A DNA stretch of 45,708 nt, taken from the NCBI GenBank assembly GCA_017937135.1, contig JAGBEE010000004.1:1-45708 (forward strand), read 5' to 3'. The stretch's first letter is position 1. The number at the start of each line of letters is the position of its first letter. The DNA comes from Clostridia bacterium. GTDB lineage: Bacteria > Bacillota > Clostridia > Oscillospirales > CAG-272. Position numbers and translations under genes: made by a program. Below the pieces are notes generated by a model. It saw nothing but the letters and a program-made list of their open reading frames with translations, was not told the origin of the DNA and made no database searches. Below are positions 24,867-33,299 of the stretch, piece after piece.

Positions 24867-24895
24867 ATTATAACAGATTATGTTTAATTCTGCAA
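24867..24895 (-). promoter_or_regulatory. SigA promoter of potA-potB-potCD
   Basis: On the minus strand TTGCAG (24890-24895) and TATAAT (24867-24872) are 17 bp apart with TG one base before the -10. Transcription should start near 24860, giving a leader of about 73 bases. I saw no riboswitch fold in it. The promoter lies just past the end of the M50 protease gene, whose own terminator I cannot find. Confidence 0.75.
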
Positions 24896-24929
24896 TACTT
24901 ACGGGCAAAAAAATTACAATATTTTATAT

Positions 24930-25511
24930 TTATTTTATTAGAGAAAAGCAAAATTCGATAAGCAGAACAACGGAAATAAAAAACATTGAAAGGTTAGATG
25001 AAAAAACAAGCTGTAAATAAACGCTTGCAAGCCACATTATTAAAACACAAATTAACGACACTCCCCTGCATATTTTTTCGCTTTTTTCTTCATTTGTGAT
25101 TATCATAAGAGTGCTACGCAATATCCCTCCACCATCTAAAACCGAGATTGGATATAGATTCATTATTGCCAACGAAAAATTGCAAATTATAAAAAAATCA
25201 GACACTTCCCCCTTGAAAATGGGTAAAATTGCTACTATTATAGCGCTTATCAAATTAAAAACAATGCCACCAAAACAGACAAGCAGCTCCTTTAAATAGC
25301 TTAGCTCTGACGTATCGTATGATATACATAGCTTAAAAGCACCTATCTTGAACTTTTTAAGCCTTGCTCCAAGATGTGTTGCGAAAATGATATGCCCAAG
25401 CTCATGAATTAAATATGTAAATATCAACACAAATGGATGTGGGCTTGCGCTTATTCCTAACATAGTTAAGAACAATGCCAATATGCCAATTTTGTTACTT
25501 ATTATATCCAT
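24930..25511 (-). CDS. M50-family site-2-type membrane metalloprotease, SpoIVFB-like
   Basis: 193 residues, mostly membrane helices. The zinc motif HELGH is at 36-40 inside a span, and the third ligand lies in the LDGG motif (PISVLDGGGI, D126), the standard site-2 protease pair. The short N-terminal span, HExxH span and later LDGG span fit the SpoIVFB branch, which cleaves pro-SigK in the mother cell. It is shorter than Bacillus SpoIVFB (288) and lacks a C-terminal CBS domain, so a different membrane substrate is equally possible. It shares one base (TAATG) with the end of the small membrane protein gene upstream, the same position SpoIVFA holds in Bacillus. Confidence 0.8.
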   Translation of the reverse strand: MDIISNKIGILALFLTMLGISASPHPFVLIFTYLIHELGHIIFATHLGARLKKFKIGAFKLCISYDTSELSYLKELLVCFGGIVFNLISAIIVAILPIFKGEVSDFFIICNFSLAIMNLYPISVLDGGGILRSTLMIITNEEKSEKICRGVSLICVLIMWLASVYLQLVFSSNLSMFFISVVLLIEFCFSLIK

Positions 25512-25783
25512 TACTTTTCTATATTATCGTCAATTTTTGGCTCAATTTCGCACACTTGGTCGGTGTTTTTATATATTTCGTCAAACTCCAAGATGTCATA
25601 CATTTCACTCTCCTTAAACACCTCTACATAATCATTTACTTGAGCTTCCTTTTCTTTTTCAAAGCTTGATAGCGCCATTATAAGTGTAAAAATACTAAGA
25701 ATAAATACAAGTGATATTATCTCCCAAGCATATTGTATTTTCTTTTTTATTTTGTTCTTTTCTTCCTTTATTGTATATTTCAT
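25511..25783 (-). CDS. Small bitopic membrane protein coupled to the M50 protease
   Basis: 90 residues. The Lys-rich head (1-18, KEEKNKIKKK) should stay in the cytoplasm; one hydrophobic span covers about 20-40; the rest is strongly acidic (many Glu/Asp, one Cys) and would face outside or the intermembrane space of a forespore. I recognise no family. Its gene ends in TAATG with the protease start, so the two are made together. A regulatory or tethering partner, like SpoIVFA in layout only, is a reasonable guess. The ribosome binding site GGGGG is 6 bases before the ATG. Confidence 0.65.
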   Translation of the reverse strand: MKYTIKEEKNKIKKKIQYAWEIISLVFILSIFTLIMALSSFEKEKEAQVNDYVEVFKESEMYDILEFDEIYKNTDQVCEIEPKIDDNIEK

Positions 25784-25855
25784 ATTTACCCCCAGTTACA
25801 TATATTCATTATGTAATATAGTTAGTCGTGAGCTCTTACTTTGTTGTATATTATA

Positions 25856-25884
25856 TTGATTTTTCGTTTTTTCTATGCTAAAAT
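25856..25884 (+). promoter_or_regulatory. SigA promoter of rarA
   Basis: TTGATT (25856-25861) and TAAAAT (25879-25884) are 17 bp apart, with TG one base before the -10. The predicted start near 25891 leaves a leader of about 26 bases before the ATG at 25917. Confidence 0.7.
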
Positions 25885-25916
25885 AATTCTATACGATTTT
25901 TATTTTGAGGTTACAT

Positions 25917-27152
25917 ATGACTAATAAACCACTTGCAGATGTTTTGCGTCCTACCTGCTTTAACGAGGTTGTTGGGCAGAGTCATTTAATTGGAGAAAAT
26001 GGAGTTATACGCAGAATGATAGGGGCGGGACGAATATCTAATATGATTTTCTTTGGTCCTCCAGGCACAGGAAAAACTACTGTTGCTAATATCATTGCAA
26101 AAAGCTCGGGTATGGAGCTATACAGATTAAATGCAACTACTGCTTCCTTAGCTGACATTAAAGAGGTTGTTGCAGGTACTAATTCTATTTTTGGCTCACA
26201 GGGTGTTTTACTTTATCTTGATGAAATTCAATATTTTAATAAAAAGCAACAGCAGTCCTTGCTTGAATACATTGAGGACGGACGTGTTACTCTTATTGCT
26301 TCAACCACTGAAAATCCTTACTTTTATATTTATGATGCTCTTTTATCACGCTCATCAGTTTTTGAATTTAAGAGTGTTCAGCCGAAGGAGGTTGTGCCTG
26401 TTTTAAAGCGTGCGCTGACTTCTTTAAACGAGGAAAACTCTCTAAGCAAGAGCGCAAGCGATGAAGCACTTGAATTTTTAAGCGCGAGCGCGCATGGCGA
26501 TGTAAGACACGCAATCACATTGTTTGAGGGCGCATATTATGCTTCAGAAAATGAGATAACTGTAGATGTTATAAAGGAATTTATCCCTTCAGTTAGTGCA
26601 GGACTGTTCGACAGAGATGGTGATGTGCATTATAACCTTTTATCGGGATTGCAAAAATCAATTCGCGGCTCTGACCCTGATGCTGCTGTTTTTTATCTTG
26701 CTAAGCTTTTAGAGGGTGGAGATATTATTTCTCCTATCAGAAGATTACAGGTAATTGCTTCCGAGGATATTGGACTTGCATTTCCACAGGCAGGACAAAT
26801 CACATATGCGCTATGTCAAAGCGCAAAGGAGCTTGGCTTGCCTGAGGCTAGAATCCCACTTGCTAACTGCGCGATAATGCTTGCAACTGCACCAAAATCC
26901 AATACTGCATATTTGGCTCTTGATAAAGCATCGGCTGATATAAGAGCCGGAAAGGGTGGGGCTATACCTAAGCACCTTGAAGCACCACTATTTAACGGAT
27001 ACGTTTATCCACACGATTTTCCTAATGATTATGTTGAACAGCAATATTTACCAAATGATATAAAAAATGCAAAATATTATGAATTTGGGCAAAACAAAAC
27101 TGAGCAAGCAGCAAAGGCTTATTGGGAAAACATAAAAAAGAAAAAGCTATAA
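25917..27152 (+). CDS. rarA: Replication-associated recombination protein A (RarA/MgsA family AAA+ ATPase)
   Basis: 411 residues from the ATG at 25917, which has GAGG 6 bases upstream; a TTG 12 bases earlier overlaps that site. The N-terminal PLADVLRPTCFNEVVGQSHL is the RarA/RuvB-like entry, followed by Walker A GPPGTGKT (47-54) and Walker B LLYLDEIQ (98-105). The C-terminal part holds the lid and tetramerisation domain with GLQKSIRGSDPDAAVFYLAKLLEGG and ASEDIGLA, hallmarks of RarA/WRNIP1. The protein acts at stalled replication forks with SSB. Probably monocistronic, as the repeat block and an unrelated gene follow. Confidence 0.95.
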   Translation: MTNKPLADVLRPTCFNEVVGQSHLIGENGVIRRMIGAGRISNMIFFGPPGTGKTTVANIIAKSSGMELYRLNATTASLADIKEVVAGTNSIFGSQGVLLYLDEIQYFNKKQQQSLLEYIEDGRVTLIASTTENPYFYIYDALLSRSSVFEFKSVQPKEVVPVLKRALTSLNEENSLSKSASDEALEFLSASAHGDVRHAITLFEGAYYASENEITVDVIKEFIPSVSAGLFDRDGDVHYNLLSGLQKSIRGSDPDAAVFYLAKLLEGGDIISPIRRLQVIASEDIGLAFPQAGQITYALCQSAKELGLPEARIPLANCAIMLATAPKSNTAYLALDKASADIRAGKGGAIPKHLEAPLFNGYVYPHDFPNDYVEQQYLPNDIKNAKYYEFGQNKTEQAAKAYWENIKKKKL

Positions 27153-27166
27153 ACAATACCGTCGAG

Positions 27167-27370
27167 TTAGCGTGATGTCCTTAACGGACAATCACGCTAA
27201 ATGATGCTTGCCCTCACGGGCAAATGATGTTGCCTATGGCAATGATGTTCACTTTGTGAATGATGTTGTGCCTTCGGCACAGTGAGCAAGCATCACATCA
27301 TTGCGAACGTATGTGAGCAACATCATTATGCGAAGCAATAACATCACTTTTGCGTCAACAAAAACATCAC
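27167..27370. repeat. Array of short hairpins with ATGATG / CATCAT spacers
   Basis: Most of the repeat part of a 554-base gene-free stretch (27153-27706). Successive hairpins lie at 27167-27200, 27208-27223 (TTGCCC/GGGCAA), 27230-27242 (TTGCC/GGCAA), 27248-27260 (TTCAC/GTGAA), 27267-27281 (TGTGCC/GGCACA), 27301-27320 (imperfect), 27327-27340 (imperfect) and 27348-27363 (TTTTG/CAAAA). On the left they are separated by (A)TGATG, on the right by its complement (CATCAT or CATCAC), so the spacers can pair across the centre and stack the hairpins as side arms. GATGCTTGC (27203-27211) also pairs with GCAAGCATC (27287-27295). The stems differ in sequence while spacers are kept. No coding potential. 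Confidence 0.8.
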
Positions 27371-27380
27371 TAACAGAAAA

Positions 27381-27423
27381 AAGAGAGAACATTTCGGCTT
27401 ATAAAACCGATTTGTTCTCTCTT
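27381..27423 (+). terminator. Long inverted repeat, probable rarA terminator
   Basis: AAGAGAGAACA (27381-27391) pairs with TGTTCTCTCTT (27413-27423), with an inner TCGG/CCGA pair around an 8-base loop. T-rich DNA (TTTCTCTTTG) follows. It lies 230 bases past the rarA stop, beyond the hairpin array, so it could instead be part of that element. Confidence 0.5.
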
Positions 27424-27644
27424 TCTCTTTGTATAGGGGTTCGCTTATATAGCTTTGGGCTTAGTCCAAGTATATTTGGCCGTTCAAATGCGATGCTCGC
27501 ACTTAGTGGTTTTTTCAAATTCTCCGCTAAGAATATCACCCATTAAATCGTCAGTTTTTATTAATTATTTGATATAATTGCTCATATGTTCATATGATTA
27601 CATTTTGAATTATTGGTAATTTTAGTGCATATTTCATAATTTTG
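27424..27644. other. Gene-free DNA, no clear feature
   Basis: This is the rest of the gap before the promoter at 27645. I found no reading frame with a ribosome binding site on either strand. An 18-base palindrome-like stretch (CTTTGG..CCAAG) near 27453-27470 and AT-rich DNA are all I can see. It may be decayed sequence from a lost gene. Confidence 0.4.
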
Positions 27645-27673
27645 TTGCATTTTAAATATATTTGTGTTATACT
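27645..27673 (+). promoter_or_regulatory. SigA promoter of the small membrane protein gene
   Basis: TTGCAT (27645-27650) and TATACT (27668-27673) are 17 bp apart. The predicted start near 27680 gives a 27-base leader that includes the AAGGAGAG ribosome binding site. Confidence 0.65.
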
Positions 27674-27706
27674 CATAGCGACAATAATTATAAGGAGAGT
27701 AATAAA

Positions 27707-27952
27707 ATGGAACAATTTAAGAAAATTGGCACAATGGTAGCTGCTATTTTAGTAACTGTTGCAAGCGTATGGTTTTTATTCGACAATCTAATTGGCTTAT
27801 TTGATGTTTTTGCTAATAGCGACGCTTATGGCTTTTTCGGACAAAGCATGTTTGGCGCAATTATGAACCGTCTTCTTGGCATGTGCTTCTATGCTGGTAC
27901 TGGAATTTTCGGGGCTTTAAAGTGCATTGAAATTTTCATTGATAAAAAATAA
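27707..27952 (+). CDS. Small two-helix membrane protein, 81 residues
   Basis: The start at 27707 (MEQFKKIGTM) has AAGGAGAG 7 bases upstream; a longer frame from 27662 has none and would overlap the promoter. Two hydrophobic spans are clear, about residues 8-32 and 54-78, joined by a short loop (DVFANSDAYGFFGQSMFG) rich in Gly and Phe. The protein ends in IDKK. Both ends should be cytoplasmic. It has its own promoter and terminator. I recognise no family and assign no function. Confidence 0.7.
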   Translation: MEQFKKIGTMVAAILVTVASVWFLFDNLIGLFDVFANSDAYGFFGQSMFGAIMNRLLGMCFYAGTGIFGALKCIEIFIDKK

Positions 27953-27954
27953 TT

Positions 27955-27986
27955 AAAAAATCCCAACGTTCTCGTTGGGATTTTTT
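27955..27986. terminator. Bidirectional terminator between the small membrane protein and argF
   Basis: A perfect 14-bp stem (AAAAAATCCCAACG with CGTTGGGATTTTTT) with a TTCT loop. It directly follows the small gene, and read on the minus strand it is the first strong terminator past the arginine operon. Confidence 0.92.
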
Positions 27987-28029
27987 AATTTATTGATTGC
28001 TTGCTTTGGTTTGTAAATTGCAAGTAACA

Positions 28030-28098
28030 CCACAGTAGGTGGACGATGGCAATCTTGTGATTGTCGAGGTCACATACGAGGAGCAACGCAGTTATGTG
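28030..28098. repeat. Cluster of three small hairpins downstream of argF
   Basis: Hairpins lie at 28030-28042 (CCAC/GTGG), 28050-28063 (CAATC/GATTG) and 28071-28098 (CACATA/TATGTG with a 16-base loop). The GTAGGTG and CGAGGTCAC segments resemble GTAGGCG and CGAGGTCGC in the element at 18.58 kb, so the two may belong to one degenerate repeat family. It sits in the 3' untranslated part of the arginine operon. Confidence 0.45.
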
Positions 28099-28102
28099 AA
28101 GT

Positions 28103-29089
28103 TTATAAAGTTGAAAGCATTACTGCTTTGATAGTATGCATCCTATTCTCCGCTTCTTTGAAGACGATAGACTGCTCACTTTCAAACACCTCATCGGTAA
28201 CTTCCATATCTTGACGTGCAAATTTCTCTCCCATTTCCTTGCCAACGGTGGTTTTCATATCGTGGAAGGCTGGAAGACAGTGCATAAACACTGCGTTTTT
28301 ATCTGCTTTCTCCATAAGCGCTTTATTTACTTGGTATGGAGATAGATCGTTTATTCTTTCCTGCCATACCTCGGTTGGTTCACCCATTGAAACCCAAACA
28401 TCAGTATAAATTACATTTGCATTTTTTACTGCTACATCGGGGTTTGTTTCAAAGCTAATTGTAGCGCCTGTTTCCTTTGCTATTTCCTGACATGTCTTTA
28501 TAAGCTCCTTATTTGGAAAATACTTTTTAGGGGCACAGGCAACAAAGTCAAGTCCCATTTTAGCGCAACCAACCATCAAAGAGTTACCCATATTGTAGCG
28601 AGCATCACCCATATAAACAAGCTTAATGCCCTTTAATTTTCCAAAGTGCTCTTTAATAGTTAAAAAGTCTGCAAGAATTTGTGTTGGATGAAATTCATTT
28701 GTCAAGCCATTCCATACTGGAACGCTTGAATATTTCGCAAGCTCCTCAACGATTTCTTGTCCGTAGCCACGATACTCTATTCCGTCATAGATAGAGGAAA
28801 GAACTCTTGCTGTATCAGCAATGCTTTCCTTTTTTCCAATTTGTGAGCCTGTTGGGTCAAGATAGGTTACGCCCATACCTAAATCGTATGCAGCAACCTC
28901 AAAGCTACAACGTGTACGTGTGCTTGTTTTTTCAAAAATCAAGGCAATGTTTTTGCCTCTTAAGGTGTCGTGTGCGATACCATTTTTCTTTTTTGCTTTT
29001 AAATCACTTGCTAAATTAATAAGCTTTTCAATTTCTTCAGGGGAAAAATCAAGTAGCTTTAAAAAGTCTTTTCCTTTTAAAAAGTTCAT
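28103..29089 (-). CDS. argF: Ornithine carbamoyltransferase
   Basis: 328 residues, the normal length. The carbamoyl-phosphate motif STRTR is at 56-60 ([15 protein letters not shown]), and the ornithine-side motif HCLPAFH is near 271-277. The DxxxSMG loop is seen as TDVWVSMGE. It makes citrulline from ornithine and carbamoyl phosphate. It is the last gene of the arginine operon and shares one base with argD (TAATG). A catabolic enzyme (ArcB) looks similar, but the neighbours are all biosynthetic. Confidence 0.95.
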   Translation of the reverse strand: MNFLKGKDFLKLLDFSPEEIEKLINLASDLKAKKKNGIAHDTLRGKNIALIFEKTSTRTRCSFEVAAYDLGMGVTYLDPTGSQIGKKESIADTARVLSSIYDGIEYRGYGQEIVEELAKYSSVPVWNGLTNEFHPTQILADFLTIKEHFGKLKGIKLVYMGDARYNMGNSLMVGCAKMGLDFVACAPKKYFPNKELIKTCQEIAKETGATISFETNPDVAVKNANVIYTDVWVSMGEPTEVWQERINDLSPYQVNKALMEKADKNAVFMHCLPAFHDMKTTVGKEMGEKFARQDMEVTDEVFESEQSIVFKEAENRMHTIKAVMLSTL

Positions 29090-30261
29090 TATTTATTCTC
29101 CTTTGCAACCATTTTGATTATATCAACTGCTTTTTTAAGAAGCTCCATAGGAATATTTAGAGGTGGGAGCAACCTTAGCTTGTTTTTAGCCTTTATTGGA
29201 AGAATACCATTTTCCATACATTTTTGCAAAATTATAGACACGTCTGCCACTGTTTCAATGCCTATCATAAGTCCAAGGCCACTAACGCTTTTTATACCGT
29301 CTGCACCATTTAAAGCGTCGAAAATGTAGTCAGATTTTTCATTAACCTCTTTTAAAAGGCTATCATCAATTCTATTCAAAATGTTAATAGCTGATGCACA
29401 GGAAATTGGATTCCCACCGAAGGTTGAACCGTGAAGCGAGGGCTTCAAGGTGTCCTTTGTTTTTTCAAACATTAGGCACGCACCAATTGGCAAGCCACCA
29501 CCGAGTCCCTTTGCAGTTGTTATAACATCTGGAGTAATTCCATATTTTTGATATGCGTAAAGTGCACCTGTTCTTCCGTTGCCGGTTTGGACCTCGTCAA
29601 CTACAAAAAGAACGTTGTATTTTTCGCACAATTCGGACACTCCCTTTACAAAATCAGGCTCAAGAGCCATTACGCCTCCCTCACCCTGTACAAGCTCAGC
29701 CATTATTGCCGAACACTTATTTTGCTTGAGAAGCTCCTCTACGGAGTCAAGATTGTTTGCCTCAGCATATAAGAAGCCTTCAGTCAGCGGAGTGAAGTAT
29801 TTATGAAAAACGTCCTGCCCTGTGGCTGCTAATGTGGTTATTGTTCTTCCATGAAAGCTATTTTTAAGAGTAATAATATTATAATATTCCTCGCCCTTAT
29901 TTTCACTTGCCCAGAGCCTTGCAACCTTTATTGCACACTCGTTTGCTTCTGCACCTGAATTGCCGAAAAATACCTTTTTTGCGCCTGTTCTCTCACATAG
30001 CATTTTTGCAAGAGTAGCGCATGGCTCTGAATAATAAAGATTAGAGGTATGCTGGCATTTTTTAAGCTGATTTGTTACTGCCTCTATCCACTCATTATCA
30101 GCCATACCGAAGGTATTTACAGCTATTCCACTTGCCAAATCTATGTATTCTTTTCCGTTAATATCGTACACGTATGAGCCTTTTCCGTGAGAGATTTCAA
30201 TATCAAACCTTCCATACGTATTAGCGATATATTCCTTGTCGGTATTTTTAAAGCTATTCAT
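29089..30261 (-). CDS. argD: Acetylornithine aminotransferase
   Basis: 390-residue class III PLP aminotransferase. The PLP lysine lies in [14 protein letters not shown], the preceding [14 protein letters not shown] holds the cofactor-ring aspartate, and [13 protein letters not shown] (about 100-112) binds phosphate. It converts N-acetylglutamate semialdehyde to N-acetylornithine using glutamate. Succinyl-diaminopimelate transamination (DapC) is a known side activity of the family. The gene overlaps argB by 8 bases and touches argF. Confidence 0.95.
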   Translation of the reverse strand: MNSFKNTDKEYIANTYGRFDIEISHGKGSYVYDINGKEYIDLASGIAVNTFGMADNEWIEAVTNQLKKCQHTSNLYYSEPCATLAKMLCERTGAKKVFFGNSGAEANECAIKVARLWASENKGEEYYNIITLKNSFHGRTITTLAATGQDVFHKYFTPLTEGFLYAEANNLDSVEELLKQNKCSAIMAELVQGEGGVMALEPDFVKGVSELCEKYNVLFVVDEVQTGNGRTGALYAYQKYGITPDVITTAKGLGGGLPIGACLMFEKTKDTLKPSLHGSTFGGNPISCASAINILNRIDDSLLKEVNEKSDYIFDALNGADGIKSVSGLGLMIGIETVADVSIILQKCMENGILPIKAKNKLRLLPPLNIPMELLKKAVDIIKMVAKENK

Positions 30262-31147
30262 TTTCCTTCATATCCGCCACTACCATTGTGCCGGCTCCTT
30301 CGTCTGTGAGTGTTTCTATAAGTAATGCATGTGGAACGCGTCCGTCAAGAATGATTACCTTCTTTACACCCTTATGAATTGCATCTATACAGCATTCTAC
30401 CTTTGGTATCATGCCACCACTGATAACCTCGCTTGCAAAAAGCTCCTCTGCCATTTTTAAATCTATGCAAGGAATTATTGAGGAATGGTCGTTTTTATCT
30501 CTTAAAATACCCTCAATATCTGTCATTGTTATAAGTCTTTCTGCTTTTACCCCACCTGCGATATAAGCAGCTGCTGTATCTGCATTTATATTATATACAT
30601 TTCCTTCATTATCACAGCCAATTGTAGAAACTACGGGAATGTAGCCCTTTTCCAAAAGGTCCATAATAGGACTTACGTCAACGTTTGTAATTTTTCCTAC
30701 GTAGCCGAGACGCTCATCCTTCATTTCCGCTTCTATCATATGTCCATCAAGACCTGAAATTCCAAGTGCCTTGCCACCCTTGATTTGAAGCTTATTTACA
30801 AGACTCTTATTTATCTTACCTGCAAGAACCATTTGAACAACGTCTGCTGTTTCCTTGTCGGTTACGCGCAAGCCATCTACAAATACAGATTCCTTGCCTA
30901 TTCTTTTTAGTGTATCAGTGATTTCCGGTCCACCACCGTGTACCAAAACAACCTTTACACCTATCAAGGACAAAAGAACAATGTCCTCCATCACCTGTTC
31001 CTTCAGATGCTCATTTATCATAGCATTTCCACCATACTTGATAACTACAATTTTGTTGTAGTATTTTTGAATGTATGGAAGCGCTTGTGTTAAAACCTCT
31101 GCTCTTTGAGCATTTGTTATTTTTATTGGCAATACATTATTATCCAT
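30254..31147 (-). CDS. argB: Acetylglutamate kinase
   Basis: 297-residue amino-acid-kinase-fold enzyme. The ATP-binding lysine is in VIKYGGNAM; the substrate-binding glycine run is LVHGGGPEI, followed by N-acetylglutamate contacts around VDGLRVTDKET. It phosphorylates N-acetylglutamate. It has an N-terminal helix (NAQRAEVLTQALPYIQKYYNK), the feature of arginine-inhibited, hexameric enzymes, so feedback inhibition by arginine is likely. The start shares one base with the argJ stop. Confidence 0.95.
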   Translation of the reverse strand: MDNNVLPIKITNAQRAEVLTQALPYIQKYYNKIVVIKYGGNAMINEHLKEQVMEDIVLLSLIGVKVVLVHGGGPEITDTLKRIGKESVFVDGLRVTDKETADVVQMVLAGKINKSLVNKLQIKGGKALGISGLDGHMIEAEMKDERLGYVGKITNVDVSPIMDLLEKGYIPVVSTIGCDNEGNVYNINADTAAAYIAGGVKAERLITMTDIEGILRDKNDHSSIIPCIDLKMAEELFASEVISGGMIPKVECCIDAIHKGVKKVIILDGRVPHALLIETLTDEGAGTMVVADMKENE

Positions 31148-32361
31148 TAGGTTCTATAGTCTCCGTTTATTTTTACGTAATCATAGGTTAAATCACAGCC
31201 CCAAGCAGTAGCTCTTGCATTACCATCGCCAAGGACAATTTTTATTGTTATTTCATCCTGAAGCAAAATTTCCTTTGCCTTTTCCTCTGAAAAATCAACG
31301 CCAGCGCCATTTTCGCAGACACTTATCTCGCCCTTTTCGGATTTGAAGGATACAAACACCTTATTTACATCTACCTGTGCACCACTATAACCAATTGCAC
31401 AAAGGACACGTCCCCAGTTAGCATCAGAGCCAAACATTGCACTCTTAACAAGCGATGAGCAAATAACACTTTTAGCAATTATCTTTGCGTTTTCCTCATC
31501 CTTTGCTCCATCAACCTCACATTCAAGAAGCTTTGTTGCGCCCTCGCCGTCGCCTGCGATTTTACGACATAGATATACTGTCAAGGTATTAAGCGCCTTC
31601 ATAAACTTATCAAAGTCCTCACCCTCGCTTGTAATTTCCTCGTTTCCTGCCATACCATTTGCAAGAATAGTTACCATGTCGTTTGTAGAGGTATCTCCGT
31701 CAACGCTTACCATATTGAAGGTATTTTGGATATCTGTTGAAAGCGCCTTTTGAAGCATAGCTGTTGAAATATTACAGTCTGTTGTAATGAATACGAGCAT
31801 TGTTGCCATATTGGGATGTATCATTCCAGAGCCCTTTGCAATACCACCTATTTTACATTCCTTACCACCAATTTCAAAGCTAAGAGAAAGCTCCTTAAGC
31901 CTTGTATCAGTTGTCATTATGCCCTCGGCTGCGAGCTTGCTGTTTTCGCTTGAAAGACCATTTACAAGCGCGCCAATTCCATCCCTAATAGGAGTGATGT
32001 CAAGAGGTTGTCCAATAACGCCTGTTGATGCAACTACTACATCACTTTTGTCGATTTTAAGCTCGCTTGCTAAAAGCTCACACATTTTTTCTGCAATTTC
32101 AATTCCGTTTGCATTACAGGTATTTGCATTTCCACTATTACAAATAACAGCCTGTGCATATCCGTCGCTTATATTATTTTTAGTTACTGTTAAGGGCGCG
32201 CCCTTTACCTTATTTGTTGTATAAACAGAGGCTGCATTAGCCTTTGCTTTAGAATAAATAAGCGCTAAATCCTTTTTCTCCTTATTTTTACGAATGCCAC
32301 AATGTATTCCATTCGCCAAAAATCCCTTTGCGGCGCAAACGCCACCCTCTATAATGTTCAT
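31147..32361 (-). CDS. argJ: Bifunctional glutamate N-acetyltransferase / ornithine acetyltransferase
   Basis: 404 residues, normal for ArgJ. The self-cleavage site is in MIHPNMATMLVF, between A186 and T187; the new N-terminal threonine is the nucleophile. Enzymes of this family move the acetyl group from acetylornithine to glutamate, and bifunctional ones also use acetyl-CoA. Since no argA is in the operon, the bifunctional form is likely, but sequence alone does not prove it. It begins 2 bases after argC ends and touches argB. Confidence 0.95.
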   Translation of the reverse strand: MNIIEGGVCAAKGFLANGIHCGIRKNKEKKDLALIYSKAKANAASVYTTNKVKGAPLTVTKNNISDGYAQAVICNSGNANTCNANGIEIAEKMCELLASELKIDKSDVVVASTGVIGQPLDITPIRDGIGALVNGLSSENSKLAAEGIMTTDTRLKELSLSFEIGGKECKIGGIAKGSGMIHPNMATMLVFITTDCNISTAMLQKALSTDIQNTFNMVSVDGDTSTNDMVTILANGMAGNEEITSEGEDFDKFMKALNTLTVYLCRKIAGDGEGATKLLECEVDGAKDEENAKIIAKSVICSSLVKSAMFGSDANWGRVLCAIGYSGAQVDVNKVFVSFKSEKGEISVCENGAGVDFSEEKAKEILLQDEITIKIVLGDGNARATAWGCDLTYDYVKINGDYRT

Positions 32362-32363
32362 AA

Positions 32364-33299
32364 TTACTCCTTAATAGCAAGTGTCTTTGTTTTGTCTGTG
32401 CCTAAAACTATGTTTAAGCATTCTACTGCTGCACCAGATGCGCCCTTGCCTAAATTATCATATCTTGCAACTAAAATAATTCTGTCCTCGTTGCCAAGAA
32501 CCTCTATTTCCATTGAATCATAGCCACTTAGCTTGTTTGCGCTCAAGAAGCCACTCTCATCCGAGCCTTCCTTGTAGGAAACAATAGGTCCTGTGTATGC
32601 TTTTCTATATATTTCCTTAATTTCTTCAATGCCACCATAGTTAAGCTGGTTCTTAAAAAGCGGAATTGTTACCTCCATACCAGAATAGAAATCAGATACT
32701 ATCGGACAGAAAATTGGCTCATTTTCTATGCCTGTGATTTTCTTCATTTCCGGAAGGTGCTTATGCTTTTGAGTTAAGCCATACTGTCTTGGAGCATCAA
32801 GCAACATATCTCTTTTTTCATCCTCGTACTCGGCAATCATTTTCTTGCCACCACCACTATAGCCTGTTAATGAATGGGCGCTCAAAAGAATGTCCTTTGA
32901 AATTATACCACTCTTCACAAGAGGATGGATAAGTGCAATAAAGCCACTTGCGTGACAGCCAGGCACTGCTATTCTTTTGCTATTCTTTATTTTTTGTTCA
33001 AACTCTGTGCCAAGCTCAGCAAAGCCATATGCCCAGTCATCGTTTGTACGATGTGCTGTAGAGGTATCAATTACTACTACGTTTGGATTTTCTATCATTG
33101 AAACAGCTTCAATTGATGCTACATCAGGCAAGCAAAGAAATGCTATGTCTGCTGAGTTCAATATTTTCTTTCTTGCTTCGGGATCCTTTCTTAATTCCTC
33201 GGGTAAGGAAATAATTTCAACGTCATCCCTCTCGGCTAAGCGTTCCTCTATTCTGAGTCCTGTTGTGCCAGCCTTACCGTCTATAAATATCTTTTTCAT
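32364..33299 (-). CDS. argC: N-acetyl-gamma-glutamyl-phosphate reductase, short (type 2) form
   Basis: 311 residues, shorter than the common 345-residue type 1 ArgC and matching the type 2 form. The N-terminal NADP fold starts KIFIDGKAGTTGLRI with the GTTG turn; the catalytic cysteine is C115 in AVPGCHASGF; a histidine lies in LSAHSLTGYSGGGK. It reduces acetylglutamyl phosphate to the semialdehyde. It overlaps argH by 4 bases (ATGA). Confidence 0.95.
   Translation of the reverse strand: MKKIFIDGKAGTTGLRIEERLAERDDVEIISLPEELRKDPEARKKILNSADIAFLCLPDVASIEAVSMIENPNVVVIDTSTAHRTNDDWAYGFAELGTEFEQKIKNSKRIAVPGCHASGFIALIHPLVKSGIISKDILLSAHSLTGYSGGGKKMIAEYEDEKRDMLLDAPRQYGLTQKHKHLPEMKKITGIENEPIFCPIVSDFYSGMEVTIPLFKNQLNYGGIEEIKEIYRKAYTGPIVSYKEGSDESGFLSANKLSGYDSMEIEVLGNEDRIILVARYDNLGKGASGAAVECLNIVLGTDKTKTLAIKE

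Noticed and set aside
25905..25916. TTG start extending rarA by four residues
   Set aside because: It overlaps the GAGG ribosome binding site that serves the ATG at 25917.
27167..27370. CRISPR array
   Set aside because: Repeated words are only 5 to 8 bases, separated by 13-23-base hairpins, and no cas genes are present.
27301..27546. 81-residue plus-strand frame in the repeat block
   Set aside because: It starts inside the hairpin array, has no ribosome binding site and resembles no protein.
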